From: Siphonodentalium dalli | Taxonomy: Eukaryota; Mollusca; Scaphopoda; Gadilida; Siphonodentaliidae | Length of the DNA: 64,000 nt | Assembly: GCA_032622095.1 (NCBI GenBank) | Contig: CP136061.1 | Span: 22,818,991-22,882,990 of the forward strand | Direction of reading: 5' to 3' | Shown: positions 46,403 through 58,934 of the stretch, piece after piece | Numbering within the stretch: position 1 is the stretch's first letter | How the letters are laid out: every line of letters begins with the position of its first letter | Translations under genes and position numbers: made by a program | The notes under the pieces: generated by a model | The model's input: the letters and a program-made list of their open reading frames with translations, nothing else | Told to the model about the DNA's origin: nothing | Database searches by the model: none

Positions 46403-48074
46403 TTAACCCTTTACCCAACAAACCGGCCAAAACCGGCCAAATAAAGCTTCAACAGCCTAAAATATCTTCGGTCTGTCTCAATAGAACCATACAAATATGG
46501 ATATCATTGGAACCGGCTCCTTGACCACATTGTGATAGTTACAGTGAATGCCGGCTGATACGGACCCTGGCTCTTACGGACCCTGGCTCATACGGACCCT
46601 GGCTTTTACGGACCACCGGCTGATACGGACCCTGGCTTATACGGACCCTCGGCTTATACGGACCCTGGCTCATACGGACCTCAATTAAAATATACAATTT
46701 TATTTTTTGTGTTTATTTAAATAAAATCTAAATACTGACAACGTACATACTGAGATAACAAAAAATCTGATGACAACAAAAATGGAACAACGTTACATCA
46801 AACGAACATTATCTAAATTGGGGCGTACAGCTTGGCGTCTTCTGTCAGTAGTTTGCTGGCAGTTATCCTCATCGACGAGTAGTAGCTGTTGTGCTCTCAA
46901 GTAGAACATTCAGGTTCAATGCAGTCATTGTGGAATTATGCCAGTCAAAAATAAATCAGTTGAATATATACCAGTTGTGTTTTTACTAACATGTTTTCAT
47001 AACAAATCAAACTCAGTGGATTCATACTGATCACCATTCACTGACCATTCATCATCGCGTGTCTGTTTATAAAACAATATAAGGGATCACACACGAGTGT
47101 CTATACAAGGGACAATAAATAAGTTGAAACAAGTTGTGCTTTTACTAACATGTTTTCGTAACAAATCAAACTCAGTGGATTCATCCTGATCACCATTCAC
47201 TGACCATTTATCACCGCATGTCTGTTTATACAACGACATAAAGGGATCACACGCGCGTGTTTATACAACGATGAAGAGATTAATTAACGCGATTCAATAA
47301 ATGCTTTTTCAAGCCAGAACATCACCGCAATTCTCAATTAATACAGATATATGTGTGAAAATACAATCATAATTATATATTAAATTCATAAATATAAGTT
47401 TGAAAAAAACGAAAAAATCGGTTAAATTCATAAATATAAGTTTGAAAATCACAAAACATTCTCAATTAATACAGATTTATGTTTGAAATGACAATCATAA
47501 TTATATATTAAATTCATAAATATAAGTTTGAAAATCACTGAAAAAATCAGCTATATTCATAAATATAAGTTTTAAAATCACCAAAAAAATCACCGAAATT
47601 CTCAATTAATACAGATATATGTGTAAAAAGACAATCATAATTATATATTAAATTCATAAATATAAGTTTGAAAATTGCATATTTTAATTGAGGTCCGTAT
47701 GAGCCGGGGTCCGTATAAGCCAGGATCCGTATCAGCCGGTGGTCCGTAAAAGCCAGGGTCCGTAAGAGCCAGGGTCCGTAAGAGCCAGGGTCCGTATAAG
47801 CCGCATACCGTTACAGTTATGCCCTGTGCCAATGCATTCTCTTATATATGCGAGTCGACCATAGGTCGCCTCGCATATATAAGAGAATGCATTGGCCTAA
47901 AAAAAATCTTTTTTTAACACTTTTTACCATTTTTTCTTACATTCTTTAACAATTTTATAATTTTTGATGTGTTAAGCCAATGCATTCTCTTATATATGCG
48001 AGGCGACCTATGGTCGACTCGCATATATAAGAGAATGCATTGGCACAGGGCCCTTCTGTTGGGTAAAGGGTTAA
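46403..48074. mobile_element. T1 family TTAA MITE (copy 4), itself interrupted
   Basis: TTAA-CCCTTTACCCAACA at 46403 and ...TGTTGGGTAAAGGG-TTAA at 48074. Sequence between its left unique part and its first palindrome is displaced by the 46546-47809 insertion. Confidence 0.9.
46546..47809. mobile_element. TIR element with tandem 'tacggaccctggct' ends, 8-bp target duplication
   Basis: Each end is a short tandem of 'cggaccctggctcatacgg'-like units in opposite orientation. Identical GTTACAGT lies at 46538-46545 and 47810-47817, and uninterrupted T1 copies have it once. The interior is AT-rich with repeated 'aaattcataaatataagttt'. The superfamily is undecided (an 8-bp duplication fits hAT or P). 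Confidence 0.85.
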
Positions 48075-48485
48075 GACTGCCAGGGTCAAATTACTTTCTG
48101 TACAAATCTTCAACTCTGATGGTCCAGCTGTTTCTGTATAAACAATCAGTAGATCTATAAAAGCCAATTGCGACAGCCTTTCAGGTTTGACACTGTGTCG
48201 CTAGTAGTCCCCCATGTGACATCACATGAAGGAAGATTAATGACTCAGACTGCATAATCCATAATGTAATATTCAATCACATGAATCGCCATAACTTCAG
48301 TTATGGGGGGCTATCACAAAAATATTTTCGGCAATGTGCTCAGTGGAGTAGCGGGCATCGATATTGACTGAGAAAAATTACACCGGTGTAATCCTTTAAT
48401 ATCTCAATTATTCTCATTGTCCCATGCTATTATGAATGATAGAATGGTTTAAACACAATTTGATGGGGCAGGTTTTAAACAACAG

Positions 48486-50345
48486 GTTGAAAAACTCAAA
48501 TGCTGAAATAGCACAAGTACTCAACAACCAATTCCAGTCTGTATTCTCTCCACTAAATCCTCTTTCACTCACACAGAACTGTCTGACAGCCATACGAAAT
48601 TCCACGTCTGAAGAGTACATCCAATCAAATTATAGGTATCCAACTATCAAGCAAATTAAGGTGGATGAATCTGGAGTCATTAACCAACTTGCAAATCTCA
48701 AAATCAACAAGGCTGCTGGACCAGATAATATAAACCTTACCATCTTAAAAGAACTTCGGTATGAAATAACACCAGCCTTAACTTTGCTCATCCAGAAAAC
48801 ACTTGACACCGGGTCGCTACCAACTGACTGGACTACAGGCAATGTTGCACCTATATTTAAGAAAGGTGATAGAGCTGACCCCTCTAACTATCGACCAATC
48901 ACTTTAACATGCATCATGTGCAAAATTACCGAACATATCATTGCTTCTCACATAACCAACCATATTACAAAACACAACATACTGTATGACTTACAACATG
49001 GTTTCCGTGAAAGTCGGTCACAGCTTATCCAACTGACTGATGATCTAGTTGAAAAACTCTTCAAAGGCCACCAAACTGACATTATACTTTTGGACTTTAG
49101 TAAAGCCTTTGACAAAGTCAACCATGCAAAACTAATATATAAACTTAATGAATATGAAATCAGAGGCCCAATCTTAAACTGGATAAGATCGTTCTTACAT
49201 GGCCGCAGCCAGCTTGTTGTGTTGGAAGGGGAAAGCTCCTCTACTGTCCCGGTTATTTCAGGGGTACCCCAGGGCTCTGTCCTAGGTCCCCTGTTGTTCC
49301 TACTATACATAAATGATCTCCCAAACCATATCACATCCCAGACCAGACTTTTTGCCGATGACACAGCCGTTTACTTGACCATCAATAACCCTTCTGATAA
49401 CAATACCCTACAAAATGATCTGCTCAAATTGGAAGAATGGGAAAAGAAACGGGACATGTCCTTCAACCCAGGAAAATGCCAGGAATTAACCGTAACTCGG
49501 AAGAAACACCCATCCTACCACCAGTACATCTTACATGGGCAAATTCTACAACAGGTCAGCTCAGCCCGATATCTTGGAGTTGACTAAACTAACAACATGT
49601 CCTTCAAAGAACACATAAACAGGATAACATCAAATGCCAACCAAACTCTCGGCTTTCTCAAGAGAAACATAAAAACATAAAATGAAATGATCAAGAAAAT
49701 AGCTTATCAAGCTATGGTGAGATCCAAGTTAGAGTATGAGGCTTGTGTCTGGTCAGCTTATACAGCCACAAATATTGATGAAATTGAGAAAGTACAGAAT
49801 AGGGCTGTAAGATGGATCAAAAATGAATATTCAAGATATGAAAGTGTTTCAGCCATGACATCAGACCTAAATTTAAAATCATTAGTATCTAGAAGGACCA
49901 TCTCACAACTGTGTCTCTTTCAAAAAACCATACATAACCATGTAGCAATGCAAATTCCATCCTATCTTGAGAAACCGACTAGAAAAATGCGATACCACCA
50001 TGAGGGAACATTCTGCCACATTCACACAGGCTCAAATTATTTCAGATTCTCATTCTTTCCGGCAACTGCAATTCTTTGGATCAGTCTAAATCCCGACCAG
50101 ATCACACTCTCCGATCCTGACACATTCAGGAAGAGTGTGTATCAGTAAATCACATAACTGGCTCATATCTGATAATTCTTTTAACTTGATGTTTTTAAAC
50201 TATTTTAAATTCTCCTCTGTAACATAAATCTAAAGCTCAACTATTCTATCTCTCAATATTCTCCTTTCTGTTTCTCATGTTAACCTACTTGCACAGACGA
50301 GCACCGGACATAATCTCCGAAAGGAGGTCTCCAGATCTGCAGATA
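48486..50345 (+). pseudogene. 5'-truncated LINE reverse transcriptase (Jockey/CR1-like group), broken
   Basis: A plus-strand frame from about 48486 encodes the reverse transcriptase core: NKAAGPDNI, DPSNYRPITLT, QHGFRESRSQ, LLDFSKAFDKVNH, SGVPQGSVLGPLLFLLYIND and the catalytic FADDTAVY, then the post-RT thumb region. An in-frame TAA follows 'RYLGVD' (49585-49587) and another follows 'RNIKT' (49678-49680). The second part (49687-50148) carries 'MVRSKLEYEACVWS' and 'KVQNRAVRWI', typical of the C-terminal region of this LINE group. The endonuclease region is absent (5' truncation). A short (AGAT)n-like tail lies near 50335. These features indicate a dead copy. Confidence 0.88.
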
Positions 50346-50371
50346 GATAGTAAACCAACTAATTAAATTCA

Positions 50372-51612
50372 AGCCTGCAAATAGTGTGTCTGTCATTTGC
50401 AGAATGAGGTCCCCAGAGGATGAATTTAGTGATGCTATCCCTCATGGAAGGCTAGTCCAAGTCTTCTCGTACTAAAACTAGCTAAGATTTTGGGATGGAG
50501 ATGCTAGTGTTTAGTCCGAGTTCCAGGCCCATGCATTTCTATGACACGATTTACGCCCAGGATCTGTGGCGGGAATCTGTGGTGTATTTTACTCGATTTA
50601 CCTAACAAAGCAATACATGATGCTATATACATCGGAAAGAGTGACATCTTATGGTCATAATGGTGTATAATAATCTAACTTTAATGTTAAATTACACATA
50701 GAATATTCCGGTTGATTGCCACAAACATCGTTGTTTTTTCTGTTTGTTTACTTAACTGAAAGCCGAACTCAGGTTCCGAAGAACTTCGGCATTGTCCGGT
50801 GTTTGTTTTGGCCGAGACGAATTTCGATACAAACAAAATGGCGGCCCCCATGATATTCTAATGGTCATTGTGTTTACACTGTGAGATGGTTATAATTCCC
50901 GTAATTTATTTAATGTATTACATTTATATCTTCAATATGTATTTAATCTATGTATTTATTTATTTATTGTCACGTATAATTACGATTACAATGGAGAATT
51001 CATCGTGCGTGGTTGATTGAAAATCTACGGAATATTTTCACCGGAAAATGCCGAACGCAGTTCGCAAGGTCAACTGAGTTCGCATACTTTAAAAAATATG
51101 TAAACACTGCGGCAAAAGTTTCTTTTCACATTAAATTACCGCTTTCAATTCACAACCGATGTGGGTTTCAGATCAAATAGCATGTCTTCTGCGGAAACTA
51201 TCCGTTTATTGTAGCAATTGTGATATTTTATTTCATATAATTGTGGTTTTATTTGAGCGGGTCACTAACGCTTAAGTCGTGTCATAGAAATGCATGGGCC
51301 TGGAACTTGGACTAAACACTAGCATCTCCATCCCAAAATCTTAGCTAGTTTTAGTACGAGAAGACTTGGACTAATGGAAGGCTAACATCACCAAATTCAC
51401 CCTCTGGGCATTCTGCTTTGGCCTCATCTTCTGGGAAGTATCTATGGTCTCAAATTAACATTGTTTTTAATTCAATCTGATCCTAGCTCTCCCATAGTAG
51501 TTGAGGCCTAAGCAGAATGAGGTTCCCAGAGGATGAATTTGGATAGCGTCACTAAATTCACCCTCTGGGGACCTCATTCTGCAAATGACAGCCACTCTAA
51601 ACTCAGGCCAGT
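50372..51612. mobile_element. Family B MITE interrupted by a MULE-like element
   Basis: Left end CAAGCCTGCAAATAGTGTGT at 50372. The first palindrome is split by the insertion at 50453-51373. The right part continues with 'taacatcaccaaattcaccc' and ends diverged near 51610 ('aaactcaggcc'). Confidence 0.82.
50453..51373. mobile_element. MULE-like non-autonomous element, about 100-bp inverted ends, 9-bp duplication
   Basis: TAGTCCAAGTCTTCTCG ... CGAGAAGACTTGGACTA, with near-perfect inverted arms of about 100 bp. ATGGAAGGC lies at 50444-50452 and 51374-51382 (identical 9 bp). Long arms plus a 9-bp duplication fit Mutator-like elements. No transposase is present. Confidence 0.87.
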
Positions 51613-51982
51613 ATGGGATTCTCAGAAAGTATTTTGAGATTCCCTGCACTCACACACACACTCAAGAATAGTATGCCTAATGTTGTAAGACAAACTCTGG
51701 CACATACAACAGGTGCATGATGGGTGCATGATGGGTGCAAGACAGGTGAATGACGAGTGCATGACAGGTGAATTACGGATGCATGACAAATATGGTACTA
51801 ACTGTTGAAAGTTTTGGAAATGCTTTATTCTATTCTCCTTGATAGGTATTATTGGTCAAGTCTGGAGTTTCTGGACTCTTCATAGACGCTTTTTATTGTT
51901 TAATTAGTTGTCGTAATCTCTAAATTTCTAAACGCTATGTGAAAATAGCAATGTGACAGAAAATTATTAAGCTATCTTTAGC
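51613..51982. other. no gene; short 'gtgcatgacaggt' repeats
   Basis: A run of 'gggtgcatga', 'gacaggtgaatgacg' and similar units at about 51715-51790; otherwise unique. Confidence 0.5.
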
Positions 51983-52146
51983 TACAGTAATGCCCTTAGT
52001 AATCAACTCTTTAACTACAGCAGAATTATGGGTAACTTCCCGAGAGCTTTCCGATGAATGGCAACATGCCATATTTCCGGCTAAATCCTGAAAAGTTACC
52101 CATAATTCTGCTGTAGTTAAAGAGTCGATCACTTAGGGCATTACTT
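51983..52146. mobile_element. Family A foldback MITE, left arm shortened
   Basis: 'tacagtaatgcccttagtaa' ... 'gatcacttagggcattac'; about 50 bp of the left arm is missing. Confidence 0.85.
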
Positions 52147-52269
52147 CATCTGGCATGGTTTACTGGAATTGCGGTTGTTGTATAGGAATTCCGACAGACT
52201 TCTGATTGGTATCATCACTTAATCGTAGGATGTTGTGATTGGCTGACACTGACATAATCAAGTCTGATT

Positions 52270-52713
52270 ATAGCATGCCTGTCATTTGCAGAATGAGGTC
52301 CCCAGAGGGTGAATTTATCCAGCATAGTGGGCTAGCATCACTAAATTCACCCTCAGGGGATCTCATTCTGCTTAGGCCTCATCTCATCTGGAAGTTTTCT
52401 TTATTATCAAAATTCTAAAGAAACTTCTTGACATAGATTCTATATCTTTTTTAGTTTAGTTTCTCTATATCCCCAAATTGGCAGATGGCACATTACATTG
52501 CATAATCAAGGTTCCCCATGGGTGTACATTACAATATTCACCATTTGAGAACTTCAATCTTAGTCTATGTCTCCCATAGCAGATGAGGCCATGCAGAATG
52601 AGGTCCGGTCCCCAGAGGTGAATTTGGTGATTCTAGCCCGCTATGCGGGATAGCGTCACTAAATTAACCCTCTGGGGACCTCATTCTGCAAATGATATGC
52701 AAACTAACTCAGG
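52270..52713. mobile_element. Family B MITE, full length
   Basis: 'atagcatgcctgtcatttgc' ... 'gcaaactaactcagg' with both palindromes and the internal 'taggcctcatctcatctgg'. Confidence 0.82.
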
Positions 52714-53917
52714 ATTGGGCATAATGCTTCTTGGAAGTAATGGGATTCCCTGCTATTTGTCAATCTCTACCAGAGTGCACACCCGTCAATACTCCCTTTC
52801 TGACTCCGGTTGGGTACTGGTCTGTGTTTCTATATTTAGCATGGGGTTTTCGAGAAAAAATGGCGAAACCCGTTTGCTCCAAAGTAAACATTTCTATGTG
52901 TTTGAGAATAATTCCCGCACTAAAACATAATGGGAAATCAGAGCGGTAGTTTTGTTGACGATATTCGCAAGCTACTCGTCAAAATTGAAGCAAATTAGAA
53001 CTCTTGTGTTTTACTTGCCATGCGAGTTGTGACAATGTCGTACACGTGTGTTTAGACTTTTGTATTGATAAAATAATCGGAGAACCGAATCACACCATTT
53101 CGAAATATAGTTCTTCAGGTTTTAGTGGGACTTTTCAAACTTAAAGTTCAAATTTTATACAATTTTTTTTTTATATTTTGTGTGCGAAACAAGGGTAAAA
53201 TGTTGCTAAAATGTTGCCGGTAGCAGCGGTCGTACCGAGTCATCAAGGGAGATAAACCCTGTATGGCTATTTGTTTCAGACTATAGAATGCGTAGCTTGT
53301 TCAACAGTCTGTATTTCAATCGGACTGACAATGAACCTGCATATAGTTCATCAATACACAACTGCATGTTATAATCCCATAGCCTCATAAGAATCACAAT
53401 ACAGTTTGAACACTTGAAATTACTTATTAGAGAATTATTGAATTTATCTGCGCATAAAATTAATTATTCAGCGAAACTCTGCATTAATCAAATGAGAAAC
53501 AATGAGAACTGGAGACAACTGAATAAAACAAAGACTTGACGAGTGCACCACTTATATTATCCTAAGGGTCGATGAGTGCACCACATGTATTAATTATCCT
53601 CTGGGTCAATGTGAGCCGAGGCTACTATTAATAAAAAAAAAAAAATTCAATTCCCTATCTAATGTTACAAATTTGGGTTGGTGGGTCATCATAATATTTA
53701 TTTTTATTTTCTTCATTTTTGACAAGAGCACATACCTTACAAGGACGAAAATTGGGACTGATTTTAAAGCTTGCTCTCAATAGGGGGACATCTCATCCTG
53801 ATTATACATGATTATAAATGAGAATTTTTGCACCCACATTGAAACAATGAATAATATTACTGTGCGAATACATCAACCCATTCTGAATTTCTGATATATA
53901 TACCATGAACAGGCATG
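52714..53917. other. no recognisable feature
   Basis: About 1.2 kb of unique AT-rich DNA; 'gacgagtgcaccac' and 'gatgagtgcaccac' form a short direct repeat near 53537-53585. Confidence 0.45.
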
Positions 53918-54389
53918 CACATCCTGAATTCCACTATTATAGTGGTATATGAACATTACCGTTTTGTGAATTTTATAAAAGAGAGCTAATTCAAAATCAT
54001 ATTTCACACAAATTATTCAAAATCAGTGTTGCACTAATTCGGTATCATACATGTTTTGTCCAGGAGAATGATTAATCATGACAACACGCAATAAGCAACT
54101 GAATTAGCATTCAATTAGTTTAAATGTTGTTATGAAGGAGTGATTGAGTCATCCTGTTATTGTCATTTAGAAAGGCATATATTTAGTAATATTATTGAAT
54201 AATTTTTTTTAGCTAGACCAAAAGATTGCACAACATATTTTGTCGGAAGATTGTTCATTCACTACGATATTGTTAAGAGTGAAATTTGGCTATGCACTGA
54301 TAGGCGACATCTTCTATTCCTGATGCAAATAAAGGAAACAAGAATATGTTATGGTCATATACCACTATAATAGTGGAATTCAGGATGTG
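53918..54389. mobile_element. TIR MITE, about 472 bp
   Basis: 'cacatcctgaattccactat' ... 'atagtggaattcaggatgtg' are perfect inverted ends, extending about 35 bp. The target duplication is unclear, so the class is open. Confidence 0.82.
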
Positions 54390-54481
54390 CCTGACCTGAT
54401 GAAAGATATTTGATAAATACTGGTATTTTAACTCCATTTATAACAGTACACTGATAGTAACTGATAAATTTGATAAAAATG

Positions 54482-55612
54482 TAGTGATGTTCCGATAATG
54501 AAAAAGCTTATCGGACCGATTTCCGATAACTGGAGGCACAATCGGCCGATTTCCGATTCCGATACATTGGGTGTATATAAGTCCATTATAGGAACAAACG
54601 CACAATATATATAAACATCGTTATATATATTGTGCGTTTGTTCCTATAATGGACTTATATACACCCAATGCACTCCATATCCCGCATAGTTTCAAAGCCA
54701 AATACATCAAAGAAATATATACACACTGTCGTGACAGTATTTCTGCCGACGTCGGTTGTGTGCTTCCTTTGATGTATACCGGTAGTTGTTTTGACAAAGA
54801 GATCAAAGGTGCCGACTCAGAGTAACGTTATGACCATGTGTGGAACACTTGCATGCGGAGTAAAAGTCTTGATTGAATACTTGTAAGTTGCAACAATGTA
54901 TGGAATGGCGATGATTATTAACTAAATTTTGATTGATGGATAATAATTGCTGTCATATTTGTCTGAGATTTCCCAAGTTCCCATTGGTCACACCTTTTAT
55001 CTTTTAACAACTCGGAAGCTTTTATAGTTCCGCCTGCTCAATTTTTGTTTCGCAAGTTCAACGTGGAGCTAAGCGTATTTCATAGCATAAGTTGTACAGA
55101 CGAAAAAGCTAATTATGCCCCTACTAACGTTGATCGTTATTGAAGACAGTTCTGATAACAACTGTATTAATTCATTCAGTGTGTGCTTCAAGTTATTGAC
55201 ATAGCATGTGACGTCACATGACACGTGCTCTAGAGGAAGCCTCACTGTAATCAGGTCAGCTTTTTAATTAAAGCTTTCTTTGAATCTATTTCGTGTCAAC
55301 GCGATTGAACCAATAACTTCATATTACACGGGATGTCGGGCATGTGTATTGCCATTCTTATAATATATCATCATATCAGACTGCTTTGATGATGCCAATG
55401 GCTTCTTTTTAGGCTGTTACAACTGCGTTTTACATTCAATACTACAGTTGTATTGCGTATGTTTATTAAAGCGTGCACATTGCGCTTAGATACTAGAACG
55501 TTTTTATTTATTTTGACAATCGGTAAAAGCCGATGTTCAACTGCGAGGTACGATTAATTTCCGATGGGCTATTATCGGCCGATGGCCGATTCCGATTATC
55601 GGAACATCACTA
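54482..55612. mobile_element. hAT-like non-autonomous element (1,131 bp)
   Basis: Ends TAGTGATGTTCCGATAAT ... ATTATCGGAACATCACTA, flanked by identical TAAAAATG at 54474-54481 and 55613-55620. Subterminal 'tatcgg' and 'ccgattccgat' repeats are present. A large internal palindrome lies at about 54572-54660. No intact transposase. Confidence 0.92.
54572..54662. repeat. perfect palindrome inside the hAT-like element
   Basis: 'gtatataagtccattatagg' and its complement surround 'aacaaacgcacaatatatat' and a short loop at about 54617. Confidence 0.88.
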
Positions 55613-56002
55613 TAAAAATGACATCTATTAATTTTGTGAAATATCAAAAGTTATTACGTATCGTCAGCTGAACAATATTATAAGAATAAAATATTTTCTT
55701 TGTGAGGCTTTTTCTTGTGTAGGTAGGGAGTAGGCAAACAAACTTTTTTAAATTTTGGCCTAAAATTGGCATCATAAGGAAAACAAAGGAGGCTTATAGG
55801 TTATACTATATCTGCGGGCGCCATTTCATAACTAAATGGTTTGACTAACAAGTGGTGTGTTAAAACGACTGAATAAATTCTGAGAAATCAAGAAGTCCTT
55901 GTTCTGTGATTATTTCACGGAGTTTGATTTGTGAAATTACAAAAAACTGCTGTGATTTAGGATTTAAATTCACTTCCTAGAATTTGGAATTTTGATATCA
56001 AA
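55613..56002. other. upstream region of the nAChR-like gene
   Basis: No clear promoter element. It ends with 'gatatcaaaatg', giving the receptor's first ATG. Confidence 0.4.
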
Positions 56003-57216
56003 ATGTTGTTATTCGCTATTATCTTGATTTTATTTATTCCATACATTTTGACGAAGAAAACACAGCATGAACTTCTATATGAACACATTATAGCTGGAAA
56101 TAACAAGAAAGCTATACCCGTAGAAGAAGGACGCACAGTCGTTGAGGTTGAGATTGCATTTAATTTGATGAAAATTTTGAGACTTGATGAGATTCAACAA
56201 ACTTTGTGGACAGTTGGTTTTCTCGAACTTGGATGGAAGGACATTTCTTCACAGTGGAACCCAACAGATTATGGAAACATCTCAGAAATTGTGCTCCTGG
56301 CAGAAGATGTCTGGCTACCGGGCATCTATCTGATCAACTCTCATGGACAAATGCTTGGCCTCAATGATAAAAATTCAAAGTTGAATGTTAAAAGTGACGG
56401 AAGAATCTTGTGGTTTCCAGGAGGGACAATCCAGAGTGACTGTAATGTTGACATATCTTACTTCCCATTCGACCAGCAGAAATGTAAACTGGTGTTTGAA
56501 GATTGGATGTATGGGTCTGGGGCATTTCATACTAAATTCAAGAAGCTAAATAACGATCGTGATCTGTGTATCTTATCAGATAACAGTAACTGGGATATGA
56601 TTGGTTGCATTGAAGATCATTTTTACTACATTCGTAATTTAACTTTGTTTGTAGCAGAAATTACTTTGAATTACTGAACACCATTCTTCCATTGGTCGTG
56701 CTTAGCTTTATGAGCATGTTCAGTTTCAAAATTCCAGTACACTGTGGTGAAAGAATCTCCTATGCCATCACCGTACTCTTATCTTTCACAATAATTATGA
56801 ACTTCATATCATCAATTCTACCGGCCAATGGAGATAATATATGCTACCTGGAAGTGTACATAACTCTGATGCTTTGCTACAGTGCTGCCTCTGCGATTTT
56901 GACAATAACAAGTTGCAATATTGAAAAGGCCAGCAAAACAGTGCTCCGCATATATGCCTGCATTACACAAGTAAGAATGCCAGAATGTGAAGACGATGAT
57001 GCTGATAATAAGGGAACAGAATGTGAGGAAGATATCTTAAGAAAGAAGTGGTTTGATACGCTCCATGAAAAACTCGACTCAGTTTTCTTCAAAATGGCTC
57101 TTGTTTTGTTCCTAATGACATCTGGCATATTTGTTATTATTTTCTATTTGGCTCATAATTCACACATGGACAAGCCAGATACACTCATATGTGAACCTTG
57201 TAAAGGCATAAAATAG
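56003..57216 (+). pseudogene. nicotinic acetylcholine receptor-like subunit, intronless, one frameshift
   Basis: Cys-loop ligand-gated channel subunit, normally a pentameric plasma-membrane cation channel. The first frame (56003-56677, 224 codons) has a hydrophobic leader (MLLFAIILILFIPYIL), loop A-like WLPGIYLINS, loop B-like ILWFPGG, and the Cys-loop Cys147-Cys161 around DISYFPFD. Just before M1 the frame shifts by one base (around 56650; 'TLFV' should continue 'SRNYFELLNTILP'). The second frame (from 56692 to the stop at 57214-57216) carries the rest of M1, M2 (ERISYAITVLLSF), M3 (VYITLMLCYSAASAILT), a short cytoplasmic loop and M4 (FKMALVLFLMTSGIFVIIF). The vicinal cysteine pair of alpha subunits is absent (single Cys202). 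It is intronless and antisense inside the giant gene's intron, which suggests a retrocopy. The single lesion makes it a recent pseudogene or an assembly error. Confidence 0.85.
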
Positions 57217-57840
57217 TTATATGTGAATCCTGCCAGGTGTATCTCCACAATGGATAGAGAACAATGCATACATCTGTTCAGCTTTTTTTTATTGTACACT
57301 ACAATGGCCTGCCCGACTGTGCAATGTTGGAATACTTTTGCAGTGTTTGGAATGCAAGATACATTAAACTCTCACAAAACCTTGAGAGGGCGGCGGGCTA
57401 CTCGTACGGTACCCAGCCTACATAAGTAAGACTACACCCCAATGACTATATATCTTAAATCCATGTAAATCTACCCACAGTGAAATCCAGACATCTGCGT
57501 GCAGACATGATTGAGACTTAAAAGTACTTATGTGGACACTGCAACATGAATAAAGAGAGCTATGGAAACTGACCATTGCCTCTCAATCAAAATATTCTTA
57601 CTCATACTGGATGTGCACTCAATGGAATAATCTTCCACAATCATTCTTGCAGTTCAGGAAGTTTTTGGACTACAGCCTAGGAGCGAGGAGATATATGTCA
57701 GAGAGAGCCTGACCATCTGGCCCAGGGTTATTTTGGGTCGGGGTTCCTTAATATCAGGGTCAGGTTTTCCCAAGTTTTGAGTAAATATTTTTGTTTTGTA
57801 TTTGCAATATTTTCTGAAATTTAAGATTCTTGTTATTAAT
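57217..57840. other. 3' flank of the receptor-like gene
   Basis: No poly-A tract of a retrocopy and no other feature seen. Confidence 0.45.
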
Positions 57841-58136
57841 TTAACCCTTGCATGACTGGAGTTACCTCCCTTATATTAACCCTTCCATGACTGGAGCTTC
57901 AGGAAATTTTGCGAAAACCCTGTGCCAATGCATTCTCTTATATCAGTGAGTCCCCCATAGGGAACCTCGCATATAAGAAAATACATTGGACTAACAATAT
58001 TTACATTGACCTTGTAAGCCAGTGCATTCTCTTATATATGCGAGGCTCCCTATGGGAGACTTGCATATATAAGAGAATGCACTGGCACATGATCTTTAAT
58101 GTTGTACCAGCGCAGGTCCCGTCATCAAAGGGTTAA
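57841..58136. mobile_element. T2 family TTAA MITE with repeated left tip
   Basis: TTAACCCTTGCATGACTGGAG at 57841 and again TTAACCCTTCCATGACTGGAG at 57876; right end GTCATCAAAGGG-TTAA at 58133-58136; two palindromic modules. Confidence 0.83.
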
Positions 58137-58426
58137 CACCTAATGCTGCCGTACACCAGGTGAGATGATTTGACATATACCTTACTACCTGGTGACATGT
58201 TTTAACGTGTACATAAATTCTAAAATGTTTAATTAGAAAAATTATGTCAAATTCTTAAATCGCCGGGGCAATGTCACAGGTATTCTTCAGACATGTCAAT
58301 TCACATCACTAGGAGTTAAAGAGTTAATTAAACACCAATTAATTGCAAGATTTCATTAAAGATGTATCCAGGGCTTTAGGCTAATTCTTATGACAACTAT
58401 TTTAAACTTTATTAAGATTTTGGTGT
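58137..58426. other. no recognisable feature
   Basis: Unique AT-rich DNA. Confidence 0.45.
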
Positions 58427-58831
58427 ATAACCATTTCATGACGGGAGCTGCGCGGGAGAGCATTAAAGATCCTGTGTCAGTGCATTCTCTTATATATGCG
58501 AGTATCCCATGGGAAGCCTTGCATATATAAGAGAATACACTGGATTACAAGGTAAAGGTAAATATTGTTAAGCCAATGCATTCTCTTATATATGATAATT
58601 TAACCCTTCCATGACTGGAGCTTCCTGATATTTTGCGAAAATCATATATAAGAGAATGCATTGGCACAGGGTTGTCGCAAAATTTCAGGAAGCTCCAGTC
58701 ATGGAAGGGTGAAATCATAATTATCATATGATTGTTGTGAGAATAATAGCTAAGTTTATTTATAAAAGAGAATGCATTGGCACAGGATCTTTAATGCTGC
58801 ACCAGCGCAACTCCCGTCATGAAAGGGTTAA
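58427..58831. mobile_element. T2 family TTAA MITE with a nested mini-copy
   Basis: 'ccatttcatgacgggagctg' ... 'cccgtcatgaaaggg' TTAA. A short foldback at about 58600-58712 (TTAACCCTTCCATGACTGGAG and its complement) sits inside. Confidence 0.75.
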
Positions 58832-58934
58832 AATACAAGAATTGTTACAAGAAAAGGGGAGGGACTATAGTAGAGTTTTAATAAGACTGGCCTGTAAGGT
58901 GTGCCAAATGATTTTGTAATGCAAAGAGTAAAAT

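Larger units (their letters stand above)
45265..48399. mobile_element. long TTAA foldback element (about 1.5 kb without inserts)
   Basis: TTAA-AGGATTACACCGG ... CCGGTGTAATCCT-TTAA. The two arms are inverted copies over hundreds of bases (for example 'gaccaggagaatggcatggg' near 45728 and its relative near 46150; 'cagaaacggctggaccattg' near 45424 and its complement near 48118). The right arm is interrupted by a T1 element at 46403-48074. Confidence 0.82.
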
